Shown: positions 45,733 through 55,754, numbered from the stretch's first letter. The stretch is DNA of 64,000 bases from Mucilaginibacter aurantiaciroseus (GCF_024055595.1 NZ_JAMXOF010000002.1:930001-994000), one strand, 5' to 3'. The notes: generated by a model from the letters alone, not told the origin. A program made the numbers and translations.

Positions 45733-47106
45733 ATGAAAATAAAAACCCGGCTATCGTTATACTTTACGCTCATCAGTTCGGGGGCGTTGCTACTGGTTTT
45801 GGTGGCGTTGTATATTGCCGTGTATTCTTTTTTTACAGCCGATTTTTATAGCCGCCTTACCGACCGTACCAACCTGGCGTCTCAACTTTATTTAAAAGCT
45901 GATGAATTGGCGGCCGACAGTATGTTGCAAATTCAGCAGCGATACCTGGAGAAATTATCCGATGAGGTAATAAGGATCTATGACCGGGATAACCTGTCGG
46001 CCTTTAAAATGAACCATAATATTTATTGGAATCGGGGGATAATAGACCAGGTGCGCAAAGATGGTTACATGGAATATGAGGAAGGCGACCGCAAGGTGGT
46101 AGGCAAGTTCTATAAAGATAACCAGGGCGATTTTGTGATCCTGGCATCCGCGGTTGATGAAAACTCCACTCGGCGATTGTTATTGCTTTTGCAGATCACT
46201 TCGGTGCTGTTTATCATATTTGGTACGGGTTTGTTTTTCGCGGGGCGGATGTTTGCGCAAAAGGCGTTGTCGCCGGTAGATAAGGTCATTTCCCAGATCA
46301 GAAATATCCGCTCGAACAACCTGTATATGCGGGTAAGCCCTGTAAAAAGCAAGGATGAGATATCCGAGCTGATAGATAATTTTAACAGCCTGCTTGCCCA
46401 CCTGCAAAACGCTTTTGAGCTGCAGCAAACCTTTGTAGCCAATGCATCGCATGAGTTGCGCACACCCCTTACCAGTATTATAGGCGAGGTGGAATTGGCG
46501 CTGGAAAAAGACCGTGATAAAACCGAATACGAGCGCATCTTGTTATCAATCGCTATTGATGGTGCCCGCCTGCAGGAAACCATTACCAGTTTGATGGAAC
46601 TGGCCCAGGTAGACCTTAACTATACCCAGGCCAAACTAAGCCCGGTTAGGGTTGATGAACTGGTTTGGGAACTGGAGGAACAATGGTCGGCCAGGAAAGG
46701 GGCGGGGATGCTGAAGATCCAGCTGGCTGCCCTGCCCGAAGATGAAGAAGTACTAACCATCCCGGCCAATAAATCTATGCTGTATATCGCCCTGAATAAC
46801 ATCATCGATAACGCCTTTAAATATTCAGAACCGCACCCGGTAACTTTGAGTTTTGAAGCTAATGCATCGCACATTAAAATTGCGGTGAGCGATAACGGGC
46901 CGGGCATCAGTAAAGAAAACGCGGAGAAGATCTTCAACCCGTTCTTCCGTGCAAACAGGGATAAAAACATAGCCGGCAGCGGGATAGGCCTGTACATCAC
47001 CAGCAAAATAATCGAGCTGTTTAAAGGCACTATTACGGTAGTTTCTGAAGGACACGCGGGTAGCACTTTTGTGGTTGAATTTTTGAAAAACAATGCCCCT
47101 TTTTAA
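45733..47106 (+). CDS. sensor histidine kinase (heavy-metal type)
   Basis: 457 residues. Two membrane helices (about 9-31, and 150-170 LQITSVLFIIFGTGLFFAG) enclosing a periplasmic sensor of about 115 residues, HAMP (SPVDKVISQIRNIRSNN), HisKA with FVANASHELRTPLTSIIGEV (phosphorylated His) and HATPase_c with NNIIDNAFKYS, DNGPGIS, FNPFFRANRD and GSGIGLYI. Partner of the preceding response regulator. The sensor loop shows no obvious Cys or His metal cluster, so the signal is inferred from the pump genes that follow. Confidence 0.92.
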   Translation: MKIKTRLSLYFTLISSGALLLVLVALYIAVYSFFTADFYSRLTDRTNLASQLYLKADELAADSMLQIQQRYLEKLSDEVIRIYDRDNLSAFKMNHNIYWNRGIIDQVRKDGYMEYEEGDRKVVGKFYKDNQGDFVILASAVDENSTRRLLLLLQITSVLFIIFGTGLFFAGRMFAQKALSPVDKVISQIRNIRSNNLYMRVSPVKSKDEISELIDNFNSLLAHLQNAFELQQTFVANASHELRTPLTSIIGEVELALEKDRDKTEYERILLSIAIDGARLQETITSLMELAQVDLNYTQAKLSPVRVDELVWELEEQWSARKGAGMLKIQLAALPEDEEVLTIPANKSMLYIALNNIIDNAFKYSEPHPVTLSFEANASHIKIAVSDNGPGISKENAEKIFNPFFRANRDKNIAGSGIGLYITSKIIELFKGTITVVSEGHAGSTFVVEFLKNNAPF

Positions 47107-47146
47107 TTCTAATGCTAATCTAATTAAGTTTTAATGTGCTTCTAAT
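47107..47146 (+). promoter_or_regulatory. four phased 11-bp repeats, response regulator binding array
   Basis: TTCTAAT at 47107, ATCTAAT at 47118, TTTTAAT at 47129 and TTCTAAT at 47140: same face of the helix, exactly 11 bp apart, ending 10 bp before the -7 box. OmpR/PhoB-type regulators bind such tandem sites. Starts inside the kinase stop codon region. Confidence 0.8.
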
Positions 47147-47156
47147 ACAGGTGCGA

Positions 47157-47164
47157 TAGTTTTG
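47157..47164 (+). promoter_or_regulatory. -7 promoter box of the RND pump operon
   Basis: TAGTTTTG matches the Bacteroidota -7 consensus TAnnTTTG and lies 22 bp before the ATG of the outer membrane channel gene. No clear -33 TTTG is seen in its place: the repeats occupy it, as expected for an activated promoter. Confidence 0.65.
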
Positions 47165-47185
47165 CGACTATCAAATAAAGTACTA

Positions 47186-48457
47186 ATGTTACGCACTTAT
47201 TATAAAATTCTAATGCTTTTTGCCCTGGCAATTATTTGCGGGCAACAAGCCTCGGCCCAGTCCGACACCCTTAAGGTAAACTTTAAAGATGCAGAGAAAC
47301 TTTTCTTGCAAAACAACCTGAGCCTGATAGCTCAAAAGTATAATGTTGATGCCACACAGGCATTGGTTAAACAAGCCAAACTTTGGGATAACCCCGTATT
47401 AAGTACCGACCAAAATATTACCGACGCCAACAAAAAGTTTTTTGACCACAGCAACGGTAACGGCCAGATAATGGTTCAGCTAAGCCAGGTTTTTAAAACT
47501 GCCGGCAAACGTGGCAAGCAGGTACAAATGGCTAATGATGATGTAAATATCCAGCAGGCCCAGTTTAACGACTTGTTAAGGAACTTGCATTACAACCTGC
47601 TGTTAGATTTTTCGCAGGTGGCTAACCTAATAGACCAGCGCAAGGTTTACCAAACCGAGATCATATCGGCTACCTATATGGTAAATGCTACCGATAAATC
47701 TTACCAGGCAGGTAACAACTCCTTAAAAGACCTTATCCGTTTAAAGGCCCTGTTATTTGGTTTGCAGAATGATCTGGTTGAGATAGACCGCCAGATAAAC
47801 GGCCTGCAAAGCGAATTAAAAACCCTGTTAGTTGCAAACCAGGAGCAATTTATAGCACCGCAAATTACTTTTAATAATACCGATACCACGTTGAATGCGA
47901 ATGATCTGTCGGCCCTTGCAAAAGCAAACCGCGGCGATTATTTAGCCAACCAATATTTGTTAGATCAAAACAATCACAACTTGTCGCTACAAAAAGCGCT
48001 GGCCGTGCCCGATGTTACCATTGGTAGCACGTTTGACCAAAACAACAGCTACGCCCGCAACTTTGTGGGTTTAGAGATCAGCTTGCCGCTGCCCGTCTTC
48101 AACCGCAACCAGGGTAATATTAAAAACGCCAGGCTTGCCGCGCAAAGCCAGGAATACACCCTAAAGAATAGTGAACTACAGGTGAAGAACGATGTATACT
48201 CGGCTGTGCAACAGTATAAATTAAGCCAGCAACTGTTGGGCAACCGCGAGAACGACTTTTACAGTAAGTACGATCAGTTGTTTAAAGGCATGTCTAAAGC
48301 TTACCAGTTGAAACAGATAAACCTACAGGAGTATATAGACTTTTTTGACTCGTACCGCGAAACCAAGATCAAAATTTTACAGCAGCAGTTAAACCTGCAA
48401 AAAGCCATTGCCGACCTCAACTTCGCGGTAGGCACTACAGTAGTAACCCCTTTATAA
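47186..48457 (+). CDS. TolC-family outer membrane channel of an RND metal pump (CzcC/CusC type)
   Basis: 423 residues from ATG 47186; the frame's TTG at 47162 lies within the promoter box. Signal peptide MLRTYYKILMLFALAIICGQ ending near SAQ. Two OEP repeats of long coiled-coil helices with a beta-barrel insert each. Outer-membrane exit duct of the pump; first gene of the CBA operon with the adaptor gene 28 bp away. Confidence 0.9.
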   Translation: MLRTYYKILMLFALAIICGQQASAQSDTLKVNFKDAEKLFLQNNLSLIAQKYNVDATQALVKQAKLWDNPVLSTDQNITDANKKFFDHSNGNGQIMVQLSQVFKTAGKRGKQVQMANDDVNIQQAQFNDLLRNLHYNLLLDFSQVANLIDQRKVYQTEIISATYMVNATDKSYQAGNNSLKDLIRLKALLFGLQNDLVEIDRQINGLQSELKTLLVANQEQFIAPQITFNNTDTTLNANDLSALAKANRGDYLANQYLLDQNNHNLSLQKALAVPDVTIGSTFDQNNSYARNFVGLEISLPLPVFNRNQGNIKNARLAAQSQEYTLKNSELQVKNDVYSAVQQYKLSQQLLGNRENDFYSKYDQLFKGMSKAYQLKQINLQEYIDFFDSYRETKIKILQQQLNLQKAIADLNFAVGTTVVTPL

Positions 48458-48485
48458 TAATCAAACAATAGCACTAACACATATA

Positions 48486-49580
48486 ATGAAAAAGCACATC
48501 ATATACTTAGGCCTGGGTTTAATTGGCCTTAGCGCTTGCCAGGAAAAAAAGACCGGCACTATGGAAACCAAACAGGTTTGCGTAAGCGATTCGTTGCAAA
48601 AAATGATCAAGATAGATACCGCCAAAAGCACACCAATGAAGGATGAACTTACCCTTTCGGGTGAGGTATCATTCGATGAAAATAAAGTAGTAAAGGTATT
48701 CCCGTTCACCAGCGGGCAGGTTATGGAAGTTAAGGTTTCCCTTGGCGATAAGGTGGTTAAAGGGCAAACGCTTGCCATCATCCGCAGTGCGGATGTTGCC
48801 GGTAGCTATACTGACCTGAGCGCTACAAAATCTGATCTGGCCATTAACAAGCGCCAGTTAGAACAAGCCGAATACCTGTACAAGAATGGTATCTCCAGCG
48901 AGCGTGATTACACCGAGGCAAAAGAGAATTATAATAAAGCAGTAGCTGCGAATAGCAAAGTCCGCGACCAAATTGCTATTAACGGCGGTGGTAATACCAG
49001 CGCCAGCGGCTCGCTTATTATAAAAGCGCCGGGAAGCGGTTACATTGTAGAGAAAAATATCTCTGCCGGTAACTTCATCCGCCCGGATAATGCCAGCAGC
49101 TTGTTCACCATATCTGATATGAAAGATGTATGGATCTGGGCGAATGTGTTTGAATCTGACATCTCTAAAGTTAAAAAAGGGTATGATGCCAAAATAACAA
49201 CCCTGGCCTATCCCGATAAAGTTTTTAGCGGCAAAATAGACGAGATCAGCTCGGTGCTTGATCCCGACAATAAGGTAATGAAAGTGCGGATCGCTTTAGA
49301 GAATAAAGAGATGCTTTTAAAGCCGGAGATGTTTACCAATGTGCTTGTATCAAACAAGGATATGCAAACTTCGATAGCTATCCCGGCATCATCAGTGCTG
49401 TTTGATAACAGTAAATATTTTGTGGTGGTTTATTACAGCAAATGCGACCTGCAGGTGCGTGCCGTAACCATGATAAAAACGGTTGACGATATTACTTACA
49501 TCTCATCGGGCTTAAAACCGGGCGAGAAGGTAATATCAAAAAATCAGCTGTTGCTTTATAATGCCTTGATCCAGGAATAA
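48486..49580 (+). CDS. periplasmic adaptor (membrane fusion) lipoprotein of an RND metal pump
   Basis: 364 residues. Lipobox LSAC after MKKHIIYLGLGLIG makes it a lipoprotein. HlyD/CzcB layout: beta-barrel, lipoyl half-motif (VKVSLGDKVVKGQTLAII), alpha-hairpin (LEQAEYLYKNGISSERDYTE), second lipoyl half (IIKAPGSGYIVEKNISAGNF) and the barrel DVWIWANVFESDI. It links the inner-membrane RND pump to TolC-like channel. CzcB/CusB-like, without a distinct Met or His metal-binding N-terminus. Confidence 0.9.
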   Translation: MKKHIIYLGLGLIGLSACQEKKTGTMETKQVCVSDSLQKMIKIDTAKSTPMKDELTLSGEVSFDENKVVKVFPFTSGQVMEVKVSLGDKVVKGQTLAIIRSADVAGSYTDLSATKSDLAINKRQLEQAEYLYKNGISSERDYTEAKENYNKAVAANSKVRDQIAINGGGNTSASGSLIIKAPGSGYIVEKNISAGNFIRPDNASSLFTISDMKDVWIWANVFESDISKVKKGYDAKITTLAYPDKVFSGKIDEISSVLDPDNKVMKVRIALENKEMLLKPEMFTNVLVSNKDMQTSIAIPASSVLFDNSKYFVVVYYSKCDLQVRAVTMIKTVDDITYISSGLKPGEKVISKNQLLLYNALIQE

Positions 49581-49707
49581 TTGAGTCAAGACATTTTGAA
49601 TTAATTATCGAGATAAGAAACAACAAGTTAATACATGTAGTCAAATCAGACTTATAAGGACCTCTTGATTCTTGGCTTTTGATTCCTGACTCTCAAAAAA
49701 TACACAA

Positions 49708-52700
49708 ATGAACAATTTCATTAAAAATATCATATACTTTTCGCTAAGGCACCGGGCGATGGTATTCTTTTTAACAGCGGTGCTGGCTGTATTGGGCGTT
49801 TGGAGCTACTTAAATACCCCTATAGAGACGTTTCCGGACGTTACCAACACGCAAATAATCATTATTGCACAATGGCCCGGCCGCAGTGCCGAAGAGGTAG
49901 AAAAAATGGTGACCGTACCAATGGAAACTGTACTAAACTCTGTTCAAAAGAAGGTTAACCTGCGTACAACCTCATCATTTGGTTTATCATACATCCGCAT
50001 AATTTTTGATGACGATGTAGACGATGCCTTTGCCCGCCAGCAGGTACTAAGCCGCTTAGGTAACTCCGACCTGCCCGACGGTGTAAAACCGGAAGTAGAG
50101 CCGCCTTATGGCCCAACAGGCGAGATCTATCGTTACACGCTAAAAAGTAAAACCAAATCGTTACACGAGCTTACCGCTATACAAGATTGGGTGCTTGACA
50201 GGCAGTTTAAAGCCGTACCAGGTGTTGCCGATGTAAATAGCTTTGGTGGCGAAGAAAAAACGTATGAAGTAAGCGTTAACCCGGCGCTGCTGCAAAAATA
50301 TGGGATGACATCGCTTGATGTATTCAACGCTATAAGCCGCAGTAATATAAACGTAGGGGGCGATGTAATTGAAAAGAACGACCAGGCCTTTGTGGTGCGT
50401 GGTATTGGTTTAATCAACAACATTAGCGAGATAGAGAACATCATTGTTAAAAACGTAAAAAACGTACCTATACTGGCGCGTAATGTTGCCGAAATTAAAG
50501 AAAGTGGCTTGCCACGTTTAGGCCAGGTAGGGCGCGATAAAAACAGCGATGTTATTGAAGGTATTGTAGTAATGCGTAAGGGCGAGAACCCTGCCGAAGT
50601 GCTGACCCGCATCCGCGCTAAGGTGCAGGACCTGAACAACAACATACTCCCTAAAGATGTAAAGTTAGATACGTTTTATGACCGTACCACGCTGATGGAT
50701 TTTTGTACCGAAACGGTGATCCATAACCTGTTAGAGGGTATTGTGCTGGTAACTGTTATTGTGTTCCTGTTTATGGCAGATTGGAGGACAACCCTAACCG
50801 TAGCCATTATTATCCCGCTGGCGCTGCTCTTCGCGTTCATTTGTATGCGCATTAAGGGGATGACGGCCAACCTGCTATCGATGGGGGCGATAGATTTTGG
50901 TATCATCATAGATGGTGCCGTGGTGATGGTGGAGGGCATCTTCGTAGCGCTCGACCATCGCGCCAAAGAACTGGGCATGGAGAAATTTAACAAGATAGCC
51001 AAGCTTGGTTTGTTTAAGAACGTAGGTGCCGAAATGGGTAAAGCTATCTTCTTCTCCAAACTAATCATCATCACTTGTTTGATCCCCATCTTCGCGTTCC
51101 AAAAGGTAGAGGGTAAAATGTTCTCACCGCTGGCATACACCTTAGGTTTTGCCTTGTTGGGTGCATTGATATTTACGCTTACGCTGGTGCCTGCATTATC
51201 AAGCATCCTGCTTAAGAAAAACGTACGTGAAAAGCATAACCCTGTGGTACTGTTTTTTGAGAACGGCATTCGCCGCATGTTCAATTTTACCTATCGTAAT
51301 CAAAAATTAAGCCTTATCGTATCGGTATCTTTCATGATGCTTACCTTTATATCGGCTAAGTTTTTGGGTACCGAGTTTTTACCACAATTAAACGAAGGGG
51401 CGCTTTGGGTTACGGCACAGCTGCCAATGAGCACCTCGCTCGAAAATTCTGTTAACGTAACCAATAAAATGCGCCAGGTGCTGTCAACCTTCCCCGAGGT
51501 GAAACAAACGCTGTCGCAAGTAGGCCGTACCAATGATGGTACCGACCCTAAAGGCTTTTTTAACGTACAGATCCAGGTGGATCTTTTGCCTAAAAAGGAA
51601 TGGAAAAGTAAAATAACCCAGGAAGAGCTGATTGCCGAAATGGATAAAAAGCTAAGCCAGTTCCCGGGTATTATTTTCAATTACTCGCAGCCTATTATTG
51701 ATAACGTTGCCGAAGCCGTGGCGGGTGTGCCCGCATCCATGGCCGTAAAAGTATTTGGGCCCGATTTTAAAACACTGGATGTCAAGGCGGACCAGGTAAT
51801 GGCGGTGCTAAAAAATATAAAAGGGGTTGAAGACCTTGGCGTATTGCGTAACCTTGGGCAACCCGAGTTTAGGATAGAGCTCGATCAGCGCAAAATGGCC
51901 GTTTATGGCGTATCAACCGCTGACGCGAACTCGGTAATAGAGATGGCGATAGGTGGTAAGGCGGCTACCCAGTTATACGAAGGCGAACGCAAGTTTGATA
52001 TCCGGATCCGTTACCAAAAGCAATTCCGCGATACGCAGGAAAAAATAGAGAACCTGATGGTACCTACCATGAATGGTTCTAAAATATCCATTAAAGAAAT
52101 ATCGAGCATTACCTCACAAACCGGCCCTGCATTTATTTACAGGGATAACAACATGCGTTACATAGCGGTTAAGTTCTCGGTACGTGGGCGCGACCTGGGC
52201 GGTACTATAGCAGAAGCCCAGGAAAAGGTAGATAAAGCTGTAAAGCTTGACCAGGGGTACTCATTTACCTGGAACGGTGAGTTTGAGAACCAGATCCGTG
52301 CATCAAATACCCTTGCACGGGTGGTGCCTATATGTTTGCTGGTTATTTTCCTGATACTGTACGTTACTTTTGGCAACGCCAAAGATGCCGTACTGGTAAT
52401 TATGAACGTACCGTTCGCGCTGATGGGCGGGATCCTGGCGCTGCATATTACGCACGTTAACTTCAGTATCTCGGCCGGTATTGGTTTCATAGCCCTTTTT
52501 GGGGTGTGTATCCAAAACGGTGTTATCCTCATCTCCGTATTTCGCAAGAATATAGAGGCACGTATGCCGCTTAACACGGCCCTGTTAGAGGGTGTGGTAT
52601 CACGTGTGCGCCCGGTAGTGATGACCGCCCTGATGGCCGCTATAGGCCTGATGCCTGCCGCCTTATCAACCGGGATAGGCTCCGAAACCCAAAAACCCTT

Positions 52701-52845
52701 AGCCATTGTGGTGATAGGGGGCTTGGTTACCTCAACTATTCTTACCCTCTTAATATTACCGGTTATTTATGCTATGGTTTACAGGTTGATCCACAGGCGC
52801 GAAAACCGGAAACTATTAAAAAGGATAGGTGTGGTTAGTGCTTAG
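49708..52845 (+). CDS. heavy-metal efflux RND transporter, CzcA/CusA family
   Basis: 1045 residues with about twelve helices and two large periplasmic loops. Heavy-metal (HME) signature DFGIIIDGAVVMVEG in helix 4, with the proton-relay Asp residues, GTEFLPQLNEGALW, and EFRIELDQRKMAVYGV. Inner-membrane proton-driven pump for divalent or monovalent metal ions. The DxxxD proton relay fits Czc-type (Zn, Co, Cd) as well as Cus-type; the specific metal is not decidable here. 127-bp gap before it contains TCAAGAATCAAG-type repeats in reverse orientation. Confidence 0.95.
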   Translation: MNNFIKNIIYFSLRHRAMVFFLTAVLAVLGVWSYLNTPIETFPDVTNTQIIIIAQWPGRSAEEVEKMVTVPMETVLNSVQKKVNLRTTSSFGLSYIRIIFDDDVDDAFARQQVLSRLGNSDLPDGVKPEVEPPYGPTGEIYRYTLKSKTKSLHELTAIQDWVLDRQFKAVPGVADVNSFGGEEKTYEVSVNPALLQKYGMTSLDVFNAISRSNINVGGDVIEKNDQAFVVRGIGLINNISEIENIIVKNVKNVPILARNVAEIKESGLPRLGQVGRDKNSDVIEGIVVMRKGENPAEVLTRIRAKVQDLNNNILPKDVKLDTFYDRTTLMDFCTETVIHNLLEGIVLVTVIVFLFMADWRTTLTVAIIIPLALLFAFICMRIKGMTANLLSMGAIDFGIIIDGAVVMVEGIFVALDHRAKELGMEKFNKIAKLGLFKNVGAEMGKAIFFSKLIIITCLIPIFAFQKVEGKMFSPLAYTLGFALLGALIFTLTLVPALSSILLKKNVREKHNPVVLFFENGIRRMFNFTYRNQKLSLIVSVSFMMLTFISAKFLGTEFLPQLNEGALWVTAQLPMSTSLENSVNVTNKMRQVLSTFPEVKQTLSQVGRTNDGTDPKGFFNVQIQVDLLPKKEWKSKITQEELIAEMDKKLSQFPGIIFNYSQPIIDNVAEAVAGVPASMAVKVFGPDFKTLDVKADQVMAVLKNIKGVEDLGVLRNLGQPEFRIELDQRKMAVYGVSTADANSVIEMAIGGKAATQLYEGERKFDIRIRYQKQFRDTQEKIENLMVPTMNGSKISIKEISSITSQTGPAFIYRDNNMRYIAVKFSVRGRDLGGTIAEAQEKVDKAVKLDQGYSFTWNGEFENQIRASNTLARVVPICLLVIFLILYVTFGNAKDAVLVIMNVPFALMGGILALHITHVNFSISAGIGFIALFGVCIQNGVILISVFRKNIEARMPLNTALLEGVVSRVRPVVMTALMAAIGLMPAALSTGIGSETQKPLAIVVIGGLVTSTILTLLILPVIYAMVYRLIHRRENRKLLKRIGVVSA

Positions 52846-52857
52846 TTTATTGTTTGA

Positions 52858-52910
52858 AACATTGCACCCTAAGATGAGCCGCGAGGGATTATCTTAGAGA
52901 GTGCAATGTT
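52858..52910 (+). terminator. long hairpin after the pump operon
   Basis: AACATTGCAC...CTAAGAT / ATCTTAG...GTGCAATGTT, a two-part stem with internal bulges and a 15-nt loop followed by ATTTTT, 12 bp past the RND stop. Confidence 0.7.
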
Positions 52911-52941
52911 ATTTTTCGATCTGAGCTTAACTTATAATAAA

Positions 52942-52986
52942 TAAGAGGCCGTATCATTGGTGAAATGATCGGCCTCTTTTTTATTA
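52942..52986. terminator. second terminator before ndh
   Basis: AAGAGGCCG-ATCATT / AATGAT-CGGCCTCTT with loop GGTGA and T-rich exit on the plus strand. Confidence 0.75.
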
Positions 52987-53062
52987 TAAAACTTAATACT
53001 CCTTTATAGTAATCAAAGCACATGGGGTAATACTATTGGTGCCTTCCATGTAGGCAGGCTTG

Positions 53063-54367
53063 TTACACCCCCGACTTAAATATCATCCTAAACGACTGAT
53101 CTCGGCTTAAATAGGCAACCGCCCAGTTATAAAGGGTACGCAGTTTGTTGCGGAAATTTACCAAGGAGATGAGGTGGATGAATAGCCACATTAACAATGC
53201 TAACACCCCGCGGAAGTGTACCGTGTGCTTAAACAGATCTACCACCGCGCTGTTGCGGCCTATAATAGCCATATCGCCCTTATCAAAGTATTTAAATGGC
53301 TTTAAAGGCTGGCCTTTAACCATGGCTATAAAATTGATAGCCAATGTACGGCCTTGCTGTATGGCAACCTGTGCTATTTGCGGGTGGCCTTTGGGGTAAG
53401 CTTCATCCGTCATTAGGATACAGGCATCACCAATAGCATAAATATTATCTAAACCTATTACTTTGTTGTTCCCGTCGGTTATCATCCTGTGTCCAGGGCC
53501 AAGGCTGGCTGTTGGGATGCCGTCAAATGTATTGGCAGTGATCCCCGCCGCCCAAATTAGCGTGCTTGATTCAATCACTTCGCCGTTTGAGAGCATGATC
53601 TTGCCGTCAACATAATCGTTAACGTGCAGGTTTAGCTTTACTTTTATACCAAGGCTGGTAAGTACCTTGTAGGCTTCCTTATGCGTTTTCTCGCTCATGG
53701 CGCCCAAAAGGTTAGGGCTGCCATCAATAATATAGATAGCACCAGGCTGGTTAACCAGTTCGGGGTAATCCTTTTTAAAGATATAGTTCTTCATCTCGGC
53801 CAGCATGCCCGATACCTCCACGCCGGTTGGCCCGCCACCTGCTACCACAATAGTGAGTAGCTTTTTGCGCTCGGCAGGGTCTTGGGTAATGGTGGCGCGT
53901 TCAAGGGTTTGCAGCAGGGCGTTACGCATGCGCAGGCCATCGTCAATGCTTTTCATGGGGATGGCATTTGCCTCGATATTGGCATTCCCAAAAAAGTTTG
54001 TTTTGGCACCAGATGCAAACACCAGGTAATCGTAGTTCAGTTCGCCATCCTTTAAGTAGATGGTTTGCGTGGCAGGGTCAACCTTCACGGGTTCGCCCAA
54101 ACGGAAACGGATGTTATCCTTACGGAACAATTTACGAAAAGGATAACTGATGCTTGATGGTTCCAGGAAACTGGTTGACACCTGGTAAAGCAGTGGAGGG
54201 AAGTAGTTAAAGTTATTTTTATCTACCAGGGTAACTTGGTAGTTTTTGTTTTTTGCCACGTTTTGCGCAAAGTTTATGCCGGCAAAACCGCCTCCAATAA
54301 CCACAATTTTTTTAATAGTTGCAGGTGCGCTGCCTGTAAAAATTTCAGGGTTAGAAAGATCGCTCAT
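53063..54367 (-). CDS. ndh: NAD(P)/FAD-dependent oxidoreductase, type II NADH dehydrogenase
   Basis: 434 residues. Two dinucleotide-binding folds: FAD VVIGGGFAGINFAQNVAKN near 20-38 and NADH VVAGGGPTGVEVSGMLAEM near 178. FAD-exit motif NIYAIGDACI near 320, and a C-terminal membrane-associating helix region (VLALLMWLFIHLISLVNFRN). Reduces quinone with NADH at the inner membrane without proton pumping. Single gene. Confidence 0.92.
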   Translation of the reverse strand: MSDLSNPEIFTGSAPATIKKIVVIGGGFAGINFAQNVAKNKNYQVTLVDKNNFNYFPPLLYQVSTSFLEPSSISYPFRKLFRKDNIRFRLGEPVKVDPATQTIYLKDGELNYDYLVFASGAKTNFFGNANIEANAIPMKSIDDGLRMRNALLQTLERATITQDPAERKKLLTIVVAGGGPTGVEVSGMLAEMKNYIFKKDYPELVNQPGAIYIIDGSPNLLGAMSEKTHKEAYKVLTSLGIKVKLNLHVNDYVDGKIMLSNGEVIESSTLIWAAGITANTFDGIPTASLGPGHRMITDGNNKVIGLDNIYAIGDACILMTDEAYPKGHPQIAQVAIQQGRTLAINFIAMVKGQPLKPFKYFDKGDMAIIGRNSAVVDLFKHTVHFRGVLALLMWLFIHLISLVNFRNKLRTLYNWAVAYLSRDQSFRMIFKSGV

Positions 54368-54498
54368 TTATTTTTTTTTGTTAGTCACCATTATAAATAA
54401 CAACGTAAATGTACGTAAAGTGTATAGAGCACACTAAAAAATCAATCTAATTTTACATAGCCTTGATAATGGCTGTGAAGGGCGTTTTCAGGGCGAAA

Positions 54499-54533
54499 AA
54501 AAGCCGCTTTTAAGTGATTTAAAAGCGGCTTTT
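54499..54533 (-). terminator. terminator of rpoD
   Basis: 13-bp stem AAAAGCCGCTTTT / AAAAGCGGCTTTT with 9-nt loop, 22 bp past the rpoD stop on the minus strand. Confidence 0.82.
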
Positions 54534-54554
54534 GTATTTCTGCAAATGGTGCTG

Positions 54555-55412
54555 TTACAAGTAAGATTGTAGCGCGCCACTACGCGATGATTGCTTTATA
54601 CGTTGCAAGGCTTTGTCTTTAATTTGGCGAACACGTTCGCGGGTAAGGACAAATTTTTCGCCTATTTCTTCTAAGGTATGGGTGTGATTGTCGCCCAAGC
54701 CGTAAAACAGCATCAGTACTTCGCGGTCGCGTTCACCTAATTTAGAAAGGGAACGGCCAAGCTCGGTAGCTAACGAATCGTGGATTAAACCACTGTCGGT
54801 AGTTGGGTCATCATTGTGCATTACATCAAGCAATGTGCCTTCTTCGCCTTGTTGAAAAGGGGCATCCATAGATACCTGGCGGCCCGAGTTACGTAACGAG
54901 TCGGCAATCTTTTCAACCGTAGTTTCCAGGCATTCAGCCAGTTCTTCGGGGGTTGCTTCGCGTTCCAGCTGTTGCTCAAGCGATGATTGTGTTTTGCGGA
55001 TCTTGCTCAATGTACCTATCTGGTTCAACGGTAAACGTACCGAACGTGATTGGTCTGATATAGCAGAGATAATAGATTGGCGAATCCACCAAACGGCGTA
55101 TGATATAAATTTGAAACCTTTTGTTTCATCAAAACGGCGGGCGGCTTTTATAAGGCCAAGGTTACCTTCGTTAATAAGGTCGCCAAGGGTAATGCCCTGG
55201 TTTTGATATTGTTTTGCGACAGATACTACGAAACGAAGGTTGGCTTTTGTAAGGCGCTCTAAAGCGGCCTGGTCGCCTTCACGTATTTTTTGTGCCAGGA
55301 TAACCTCTTCCTGTGCGCTAATGAGGTCTACTTTACCAATCTCTGTTAAGTATTTATCCAGCGATTGGGTTTCGCGGTTGGTAATAGATTGACTTATCTT
55401 AAGTTGTCTCAT
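54555..55412 (-). CDS. rpoD: primary sigma factor RpoD/SigA, short Bacteroidota form
   Basis: 285 residues, normal for Bacteroidota, which lack region 1.1. Region 1.2 begins [20 protein letters not shown]; region 2 has [20 protein letters not shown] and [15 protein letters not shown]; region 3 [12 protein letters not shown]; region 4.2 [20 protein letters not shown]. Directs RNA polymerase to housekeeping promoters with the TAnnTTTG -7 box. Single gene between ndh and a cold shock gene, all on the minus strand, with its own terminator. Confidence 0.95.
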   Translation of the reverse strand: MRQLKISQSITNRETQSLDKYLTEIGKVDLISAQEEVILAQKIREGDQAALERLTKANLRFVVSVAKQYQNQGITLGDLINEGNLGLIKAARRFDETKGFKFISYAVWWIRQSIISAISDQSRSVRLPLNQIGTLSKIRKTQSSLEQQLEREATPEELAECLETTVEKIADSLRNSGRQVSMDAPFQQGEEGTLLDVMHNDDPTTDSGLIHDSLATELGRSLSKLGERDREVLMLFYGLGDNHTHTLEEIGEKFVLTRERVRQIKDKALQRIKQSSRSGALQSYL

Positions 55413-55511
55413 TTAATGGAAATAATGCGGCCACGTTTGCCGGCAATTAAATAATAAATAAACTTTAAAAGAGCGGGAGCGGGCGTTTTATATGGCCCGA
55501 AAAAAACATAA

Positions 55512-55541
55512 AAAGCATTCTCCGGATTAGGGAGAATGCTT
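55512..55541 (-). terminator. terminator of the second cold shock gene
   Basis: Stem AAGCATTCTCC / GGAGAATGCTT, loop about 8 nt, then T-rich on the minus strand. Confidence 0.8.
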
Positions 55542-55562
55542 CACGATTATTATTATAGTGTA

Positions 55563-55754
55563 TTAAGCTACTTTAACTTTTACCGCGTTAGGGCCTTTTT
55601 TGCCTTCTTCTACTTCATACTGTACAGTGTCGTTTTCGCGGATGCGATCAACTAAACCTGATGAGTGAACAAACACTTCTTTGCCACCGTTACTTGGGGT
55701 GATGAATCCAAAACCCTTTTCTTCGTTAAAAAATTTTACTGTTCCTTGTTGCAT
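55563..55754 (-). CDS. cold shock protein, CspA family (second copy)
   Basis: 63 residues with KGFGFI and VFVHSS motifs, closely similar to the copy at 25918-26112 on the other strand ([18 protein letters not shown] against [18 protein letters not shown]). Located just upstream of rpoD in the same direction, but separated from it by a terminator. Confidence 0.95.
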   Translation of the reverse strand: MQQGTVKFFNEEKGFGFITPSNGGKEVFVHSSGLVDRIRENDTVQYEVEEGKKGPNAVKVKVA

